A program made the translations under genes and the position numbers. Of a DNA stretch of 64,000 nucleotides, positions 58,499-64,000 are shown in pieces; the first letter of the stretch is position 1, and each line of letters begins with the position of its first letter. The stretch is from an uncultured Psychrobacter sp. (GTDB taxonomy: Bacteria; Pseudomonadota; Gammaproteobacteria; Pseudomonadales; Moraxellaceae), in the NCBI RefSeq assembly GCF_947488565.1, contig NZ_CANKZC010000001.1, positions 620,001 through 684,000 of the forward strand. The letters run 5' to 3'. The notes under the pieces are model-generated. The model did no database searches. It saw nothing but the letters and a program-made list of their open reading frames with translations, and was not told the DNA's origin.

Positions 58499-58540
58499 GC
58501 GTCAAAACCTAACATTCCTTTTTATATTTAGGACACCGTC

Positions 58541-59218
58541 ATGGCTGATTTATCTGCAACTGATGATTTATCGTTGTCTAAAGATAGTGAGATGATTGCC
58601 CGTCATACGTATCGTTATTATGCGCGAAAGATCTTTATCGATCCTAGCAACCGCTACTATCACGAACAGCGTATTAATGCTGCGTTGCTACTTAACGAAA
58701 AAGAACCGCTACAAGGCGCGGTCGCCGACTTTTTCTTTGGCTGTTGGTATGACATTCCTTACGATGTCAAAGATATCTTTGCCCGTATTCAAGGTCGCCT
58801 GCATCCGCAGATAGAACACGCTTTTCATAACTGTATTAACAAGCTCGATTACATCAAGTACAGCAGTGAGTTTGCAACGCGCTGGAGCGTGCTGGTGACA
58901 CCATCGTTAAACGTACAGACTCATCGTCTACGCATCAGTAGCGACGATGCAAAAGAAATCGCCAAAAACATTACCACTGAGCTTATGAGTGCGCGTGCTG
59001 CTGAAGATTGGCATACAATTGAACAAGTTGAACGTGAGTTTTTTGCGCACTGCTTGGCCTGTAATGATCGCTTGGCTTTTTCCATCGTTTGGTTTGGTTT
59101 GGGCAAGAGCGATTGGCAGTTTGATGAGCGCTGGTGTGACTGTCAGCAGCAACTAGAACAAACCGGCTCTACCGTCCTAAAAAATACGCAGAATTTAGAC
59201 CATAAATTAAGCGTGTAG
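58541..59218 (+). CDS. Protein of unknown function in the Roadblock/PAS operon
   Basis: 225 residues, soluble, no signal. I do not recognise the family. The N-terminus is aromatic (HTYRYYARKIFIDPSNRYYH) and the C-terminus holds a Cys/Trp-rich part (FFAHCLACNDRLAFSIVWFG, then ERWCDCQQQ). AGGACACC precedes the ATG. It lies 42 bases after the PhnD-like gene, so it is probably co-transcribed. Confidence 0.75.
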   Translation: MADLSATDDLSLSKDSEMIARHTYRYYARKIFIDPSNRYYHEQRINAALLLNEKEPLQGAVADFFFGCWYDIPYDVKDIFARIQGRLHPQIEHAFHNCINKLDYIKYSSEFATRWSVLVTPSLNVQTHRLRISSDDAKEIAKNITTELMSARAAEDWHTIEQVEREFFAHCLACNDRLAFSIVWFGLGKSDWQFDERWCDCQQQLEQTGSTVLKNTQNLDHKLSV

Positions 59219-59314
59219 CGGTTACTTACCCAACAGTTATTTGCCGCATTGAGCATTGCTGTAGCCACTTACTACTTATTCATTTTTACTCATTCTGTCA
59301 ACGAGAACGTTTTT

Positions 59315-59935
59315 ATGTCCATTTTTGATAATGCTGACAAAACCTATATTACCTTGACCCCTGCTGGCGTATTTGAGGCTTTTTCCCAACAGCAACCGAC
59401 CGCCCAGCAGCTAGCACTACAGGCGCTCCTATCCTATCGCGAGACGATGCTGGTCGCAGTATGGTTAGAGGAGTACTCAGAGCGCTGGCTAAATAGCTTC
59501 GTTGAGCAAGGGTTTATCGAAAAGCTATCTACCTTTTTGCCCGCGCCCAACTTACCGCTTGATCAGTTTTTGCCGTATGTGGTCGCAAGCTTGTCTGGTA
59601 AGCGCCGTGCTGCTATTGCCTCAGATGAAGGGTTTTGCTTAGCCCGCATTGGCTATAGTCAAGAAGAAGCAGATATGCTGAGCGTAGCAGCTGCGGATTT
59701 TTCTGGATTTATGCTACGCCAAAAGCAGCGCGGCTGGGCGATTGAAAGCCAAGCGATATCGTTCTTTCAGCAAGTTGATTTATTGATACCTGAGACCAGC
59801 TTTGTATTTTTGTGGATTGATGGTGGCGGCTACGCTCTCATTATCGATGGTGAACCACTGACTAACAATCGCGCCTTTGTGGAGCTCATCTGGGGAATCA
59901 AAACCTCTGGGCTACGATTTGATAATTCAATTTGA
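59315..59935 (+). CDS. Protein of unknown function, last gene of the Roadblock/PAS operon
   Basis: 206 residues from the ATG at 59315; a TTG frame at 59249 would add 22 residues. Soluble, no signal. Not recognised. Visible parts are TPAGVFEAFSQQQPTAQQLA, VWLEEYSERWLNSFVEQGFI and a C-terminal FVFLWIDGGGYALIIDGEPL. The gap to the previous gene is 96 bases, the longest in the operon, so co-transcription is likely but less certain. Confidence 0.7.
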   Translation: MSIFDNADKTYITLTPAGVFEAFSQQQPTAQQLALQALLSYRETMLVAVWLEEYSERWLNSFVEQGFIEKLSTFLPAPNLPLDQFLPYVVASLSGKRRAAIASDEGFCLARIGYSQEEADMLSVAAADFSGFMLRQKQRGWAIESQAISFFQQVDLLIPETSFVFLWIDGGGYALIIDGEPLTNNRAFVELIWGIKTSGLRFDNSI

Positions 59936-60277
59936 GAATAGCAACTGCGGCGTAGCAAGGTATGAAGCGCATGCACCAAAAACCAATCGGGTAAAATATA
60001 TAATGATTATATTGACTAACAAATAAACAATCTGATCTAAATAATGAACCGTTATTTTAATGATTAAGAGAGTATAGTAAAAGATAATGTTTCCGTACTG
60101 TTATCAATTATCGGTTTGTTTTGATGCAGCTTTATAGAAGATAAAATCTTGAAAAGAGAATTTAACATTACAATGTAATTTAGTTGTTTTATTCAATACA
60201 AATAATTACTTTATAAATAGGTTGTTTTTTATGCTGTATAACTCTATGGTTTATTCACCATTGGTTACAGTGGCTTT
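59936..60277. other. Intergenic region, nothing supported
   Basis: About 340 AT-rich bases between convergent genes. I see no gene and no clear terminator hairpin. Confidence 0.4.
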
Positions 60278-60841
60278 TTATAACAAATTGTTATCTTGCC
60301 ATTCCTGCTGCGTAATCTTATATAAGACATGCTCAGCTAGAGGATGGCTAGGATCAAGCATAGGATGATCAAAGTTGTCTTGTGTATTACTCATACCGAT
60401 GCGCTGCATAATTAGCTGTGAGTGCGTGTTAACAACGGCAGTAAAGGCAACGACCTCATCAAGCTCTAATTCCTCAAATGCAAGCCTCAATGAAGCCCGC
60501 GCCGCTTCTGTAGCATAACCCTGCCCCCAATAGTCCTTATGCAGTCGCCAACCAATCTCCACGTTGGGCGCAAAAGGCATATCAGCATGTGCTGTATTTA
60601 AGCCGACCATCCCTATAAAAATATTGCTTTTTTTTAAGCTGACCGCCCAAAACCCCCAGCCATTGTCTTCAATAAGCCGCTGGCATTTATTGGCTATCGC
60701 ATCGCTCAATGTCGGTGTTAGTAGCTTTGGGAAATATCTCATGACCTCAGGATCTGCATTCATCTTAGCAAACACGGCCAAGTCACTTGGTTGCCATTGC
60801 CTAAGAACAAGCCGCTGTGTTGTTAGCACTCTTTGCCTCAT
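60278..60841 (-). CDS. GNAT-family N-acetyltransferase (RimJ/RimL type)
   Basis: 187 residues. Typical opening LTTQRLVLRQWQPSDLAVFA, core VEIGWRLHKDYWGQGYATEA with the acetyl-CoA loop (Q/R-x-x-G-x-A type WGQGYA), and VVAFTAVVNTHSQLIMQRIG near the end. Such enzymes acetylate protein N-termini, small amines or antibiotics; the target here is unknown. Single gene. Confidence 0.9.
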   Translation of the reverse strand: MRQRVLTTQRLVLRQWQPSDLAVFAKMNADPEVMRYFPKLLTPTLSDAIANKCQRLIEDNGWGFWAVSLKKSNIFIGMVGLNTAHADMPFAPNVEIGWRLHKDYWGQGYATEAARASLRLAFEELELDEVVAFTAVVNTHSQLIMQRIGMSNTQDNFDHPMLDPSHPLAEHVLYKITQQEWQDNNLL

Positions 60842-60899
60842 GATATTTTGTCTGCTTCATTCAATGTATAACTTTACTGATGTCTAGTACATTCTGCAC

Positions 60900-61592
60900 T
60901 ATTGATATGTTCTGCCATTATACTCTAAATCATGCGTCTGATTATCAGCCTCTCATTACGATATCGTATATCTATTTAAAAACTCACCTAAAACGAAAAT
61001 TAAATTGTAATAATTTAATTTATTACAATTAAAATAAAAAATAAATATCTTAATTTTTTATATTATTAAATACTTATTTTTTAATTTTATTCTCATTAAA
61101 ATATTATATAAAAAATTTTATTTTTTATTTTAATGAAACGATTAATATTCTTTAAAAAGTTTATATCGAATAAAATTTAAAATAATCTGTTTTAATTTTT
61201 ATAATTAAAGATTGAGTGACTAACAGCACTTAAGACTACCTGCATCCCTCTCTCTACAGACTACTACTCTGTATTAAAAAACAAAATTCTCGTCATATGT
61301 TCTATAAATTTTATATTAAATAACAACTACCATCAATATTCGTTTTAATGAATTTTTATATTCATAAAAATAAATATATAGATAAATGAATATATTCTTT
61401 TAAGTTAATATATATCCTGCTTGTTATTTTATAATTATTATTTTTATTAACTTCACTTTTATTTATTTTTGCATTAACATTAATTAAATTTTATTTAATA
61501 AACCATAAATTGGTTTTTTCGTGATGTCAATTTATTGTCAGCAGGTTTTACTGTTACTAGGCAGGGTTTTGACCAATACAGGATGTTAACTT
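60900..61592. other. Very AT-rich intergenic region upstream of the autotransporter
   Basis: From about 60,970 to 61,510 the sequence is dominated by A and T with long runs of TTTAATTTT type and almost no G or C. No gene is supported. Such DNA is a usual target of H-NS-like silencers and can be strongly curved, which would fit a phase- or environment-controlled surface adhesin. Confidence 0.6.
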
Positions 61593-64000
61593 ATGAATCG
61601 CAATTATAAAGTTATTTGGAATCAGTCATTAAACTGTTTTATGGCAGTTGCAGAATATGCAAAGAGCCGAGGAAAATCATCAAGTACCGTCGTAAGCTCT
61701 AACGCTGCAAATGTCTCCAATGGCACGACAACAGGAGGTGCGCACTTGTTGCGGTTAAGTGCGTTGTGTATTGGACTTGCGAGTGCTGGGTTTAGTATGC
61801 AAGCATCAGCTATCGCTGCTTGTGCTGAGGATAATGCAGCAGGTGCAAGTGTGGTTGACAGAGTACAGTGCGGTACTGGGGCAAACGCTGCGGGAGGTAC
61901 AAGCGTGGCTATCGGTCAAAATGCCCAAGCGACAGGCGGTCAATCAATTGCCATTGGTGGAGTAAACGGTGGGCAGAATACGACAGCAAGTGGTGATCAA
62001 TCCACGGCTATCGGTGCGAACGCAGTATCATCAGGCAGCTCCTCTATTGCCATCGGCGGTGATGATCTAAACAAAGCCTCTGGAACTACTGTAAACCAAG
62101 ATGGTACAGAGACTGTTGGCGCAGTCAACAGCGGTGAAGTCAATACAATTTTTAAAAAGTATTCTGGTGGCCGAGATTTAGTCGATACATCGGCAGGCGG
62201 TAATCAATACCCTAATACAGCATCAAGTGGTGCCGCTTCCGTCGCCATTGGTGTACAAGCGGTCTCCTCTGGCGCACTATCAACTGCGTTTGGTACGCAG
62301 GCCAATGCTACAGGTGTTGCCTCATCAGCTTTTGGTGTCTCTGCTGATGCGTCCAAAGAAGGCTCAGTGGCTATTGGCGCAGGTAGTAAAACGGATGGTA
62401 GCGCGACAAAGGTCGAAAGCCAGACAGTCAACGGTGTTACCTTCGCAGGGTTTGACGGTGCGTCAGGTTTTGCTGGTAATGCAAGCGATGCTGGACGTCA
62501 AGTGTCTGTTGGTCTTATAGGTAATGAGCGCCAGATCAAAAACGTGGCACCAGGTGAGATATCCTCAACCTCCACCGATGCGATTAATGGTAGTCAGGTT
62601 TTTTCAGTGACCAATGAGTTGGTTGATAATATCAGAGCCGCTCAAGCAACGGCTGATGCTGCATCCACGCAAGCAGACAACGCCGTTCAATATGATGACA
62701 ACACAAAAGACAACGTTACCCTAGGTGGTGCGAATGGTACTACAATCACTAATGTCAAAGCAGGCGACTTGAGTGACAACAGCACGGACGCGGTCAATGG
62801 CAGTCAACTGAATGCCACCAATCAAGACGTGGCCGCTAATAGAGCAGACATTGATACCAATACAGGCAATATTAGCGACCTTACCACAGGTAAAACGGGG
62901 CTTGTCCGTCAAGACACTGGCACTGGTCCAATCACTGTTGGCGCTGCTACTGGTGGTACGAGCGTTGATTTCACAAATTTAGCAGGCGATGCCCGTACAC
63001 TGACAGGTGTCGCTGATGGCGTTAATGACAATGACGCGGTGAACTTCGGTCAGCTAAACCGAACGGTTGCAGACAATAAAGTCAAGTACTTCAGCGTGAA
63101 TTCCACAGGTGGTGGTAACGTAAACAATGACGGTGCACAAGGCACCAATGCAATAGCCATTGGTAAAGATGCTAAAGTTGCTGATGGTCATAATAGCTCT
63201 ATCGCTATGGGGCTTGGGGCGAAGGTTGACAGGGGACCCGATACAGGAGCTGCGCTACCATTCGGTGCAGTTGCTATTGGTAATAAAGCATGGGCTAGGG
63301 GGACTAACTCTGTTGCCCTCGGTACTGATGCGACAACATCCGTCTTTGATAGGGGGCTTGCCATTGGTAATAAAGCTGAGTCATTAGGCTCTGATGCAAC
63401 GGCGATAGGCAGCGAAGCTGTTGCAGCCTCTGTTGGGGTGGCGCTTGGTAATAAGGCTAAGGCACACAATACCCGCAGTATTGCAATTGGTGACAACGCT
63501 GTAGCGGGTGTTGTTGGTGGTGATTTTGCTGACGGTGCAAGCTCTTACGGAATTGCTATCGGTCAACGGTCAACGGTCAAGGGTGAAGCTAGTATTGCCA
63601 TAGGTCGACTGGCAAACACTTCAGGTAAAGATGCATTGGCTATTGGTCGAGAATCTATTGCAGCTGCAAATGGTACTGCTATTGGCGCAGGAGCTAAAGC
63701 AAATAAAGCAGGTGGTGTTGCCATTGGTGCAGGCTCTATAGCTAATATAGAAGCAGGTATTAAAGGCTTTGACCCTTCTACGGGTGGCGCAACTACCAAA
63801 ACATCAAATGTGTGGCAATCTACTCGAGCAGCTGTAGCTTTAGGAGATAGTGATAATGGAGTCACCCGTCAATTAACTGGATTGGCAGCAGGTACCAATG
63901 ATTCTGATGCGGTAAACGTCGCGCAGCTCAGATCCACCAATGACAGAGTGACCACCAACACCGATGACATCGCTGACCTAGCTTCTGGTCGCACCGGTAT
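61593..64000 (+). CDS. Trimeric autotransporter adhesin (YadA/Hia type), N-terminal part
   Basis: Partial: 802 codons from the ATG at 61593, open at the window end. Extended signal region MNRNYKVIWNQSLNCFMAVA (ESPR) is followed by a hydrophobic segment ending near MQASA (69-73). The passenger then has YadA-like head repeats of S/T-x-A-I-G-x-x-A type (61,890-62,370 and 63,130-63,740), separated by stalk segments with neck motifs DAVNGSQLNATN and DAVNFGQLN, and TGL repeats. The membrane anchor lies past the edge. AGGA is 9 bases before the ATG. Secretion by the type V pathway and a role in adhesion are inferred from the family. Confidence 0.95.
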   Translation, partial: MNRNYKVIWNQSLNCFMAVAEYAKSRGKSSSTVVSSNAANVSNGTTTGGAHLLRLSALCIGLASAGFSMQASAIAACAEDNAAGASVVDRVQCGTGANAAGGTSVAIGQNAQATGGQSIAIGGVNGGQNTTASGDQSTAIGANAVSSGSSSIAIGGDDLNKASGTTVNQDGTETVGAVNSGEVNTIFKKYSGGRDLVDTSAGGNQYPNTASSGAASVAIGVQAVSSGALSTAFGTQANATGVASSAFGVSADASKEGSVAIGAGSKTDGSATKVESQTVNGVTFAGFDGASGFAGNASDAGRQVSVGLIGNERQIKNVAPGEISSTSTDAINGSQVFSVTNELVDNIRAAQATADAASTQADNAVQYDDNTKDNVTLGGANGTTITNVKAGDLSDNSTDAVNGSQLNATNQDVAANRADIDTNTGNISDLTTGKTGLVRQDTGTGPITVGAATGGTSVDFTNLAGDARTLTGVADGVNDNDAVNFGQLNRTVADNKVKYFSVNSTGGGNVNNDGAQGTNAIAIGKDAKVADGHNSSIAMGLGAKVDRGPDTGAALPFGAVAIGNKAWARGTNSVALGTDATTSVFDRGLAIGNKAESLGSDATAIGSEAVAASVGVALGNKAKAHNTRSIAIGDNAVAGVVGGDFADGASSYGIAIGQRSTVKGEASIAIGRLANTSGKDALAIGRESIAAANGTAIGAGAKANKAGGVAIGAGSIANIEAGIKGFDPSTGGATTKTSNVWQSTRAAVALGDSDNGVTRQLTGLAAGTNDSDAVNVAQLRSTNDRVTTNTDDIADLASGRTG

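Noticed and set aside
60878-60900. TAGTAC-containing sequence near the GNAT gene as a TrpR box
   Set aside because: Only one half-site resembles the trp operator and no tryptophan gene is adjacent.
61880-63740. Regular repeats in the 62-64 kb region as a CRISPR or satellite
   Set aside because: They encode the degenerate AIG-type head repeats of one trimeric autotransporter.

Overview
This window looks like chromosome from a Psychrobacter-type gammaproteobacterium (Moraxellaceae). The assignment rests on moderately AT-rich coding sequence, the mix of housekeeping genes (fumC, lon, topA, gdhA), a membrane-bound cytochrome-type urate oxidase (PuuD) in a purine-degradation cluster, and a trimeric autotransporter with an extended signal peptide. 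It is inferred from protein resemblance read by eye; no database search was run.

Layout. 1-11.8 kb: the 5' end of fumC, a 5-formyltetrahydrofolate cyclo-ligase with an extra tail, an NhaC/YuiF-type transporter, lon, a lipoprotein sodC, topA, and two small envelope proteins. 11.8-21.8 kb: iron acquisition, with tonB-exbB-exbD facing a four-gene siderophore ABC importer across a shared region carrying Fur-like boxes, then a siderophore-interacting reductase and a FetA-like TonB-dependent receptor with its own Fur-like box. 22.1-31.8 kb: urate/allantoin breakdown, comprising an NCS2 permease that appears to start at ATT, a RutR-like TetR regulator, uraD, uraH, puuD, an NCS1 permease, puuE, allA and allE. 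Operator-like repeats matching the RutR consensus lie at several of its promoters. 31.9-34.8 kb: trpR-trpE-trpG with a TrpR-box-like site, then a decayed DMT-family transporter. 34.9-37.3 kb: a polar amino-acid/cystine-type ABC importer. 37.6-46.7 kb: histidine utilisation (hutC divergent from hutU, a YjiH-type membrane protein, hutH, hutG, hutI), interrupted by copies of a palindromic repeat. 46.8-54.2 kb: a PepSY protein, an unassigned protein and four glycosyltransferases. 54.8-56.1 kb: gdhA. 56.8-59.9 kb: an unusual five-gene operon (Roadblock/LC7, Aer-like PAS, a cytoplasmic PhnD-like protein and two unassigned proteins). 60.3-64 kb: a GNAT acetyltransferase, a very AT-rich stretch and the start of a trimeric autotransporter adhesin that runs off the window.

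How the parts fit. Much of the window is about getting iron and scavenging nitrogen and carbon: urate and allantoin, histidine, and amino-acid import, with glutamate dehydrogenase as the ammonium link. The least familiar unit is the Roadblock/PAS/PhnD-like operon at 56.8-59.9 kb. Its PAS protein carries the RHPDMP block of the FAD-binding Aer sensor but has no chemoreceptor part. It is the best candidate here for an undescribed signalling system.
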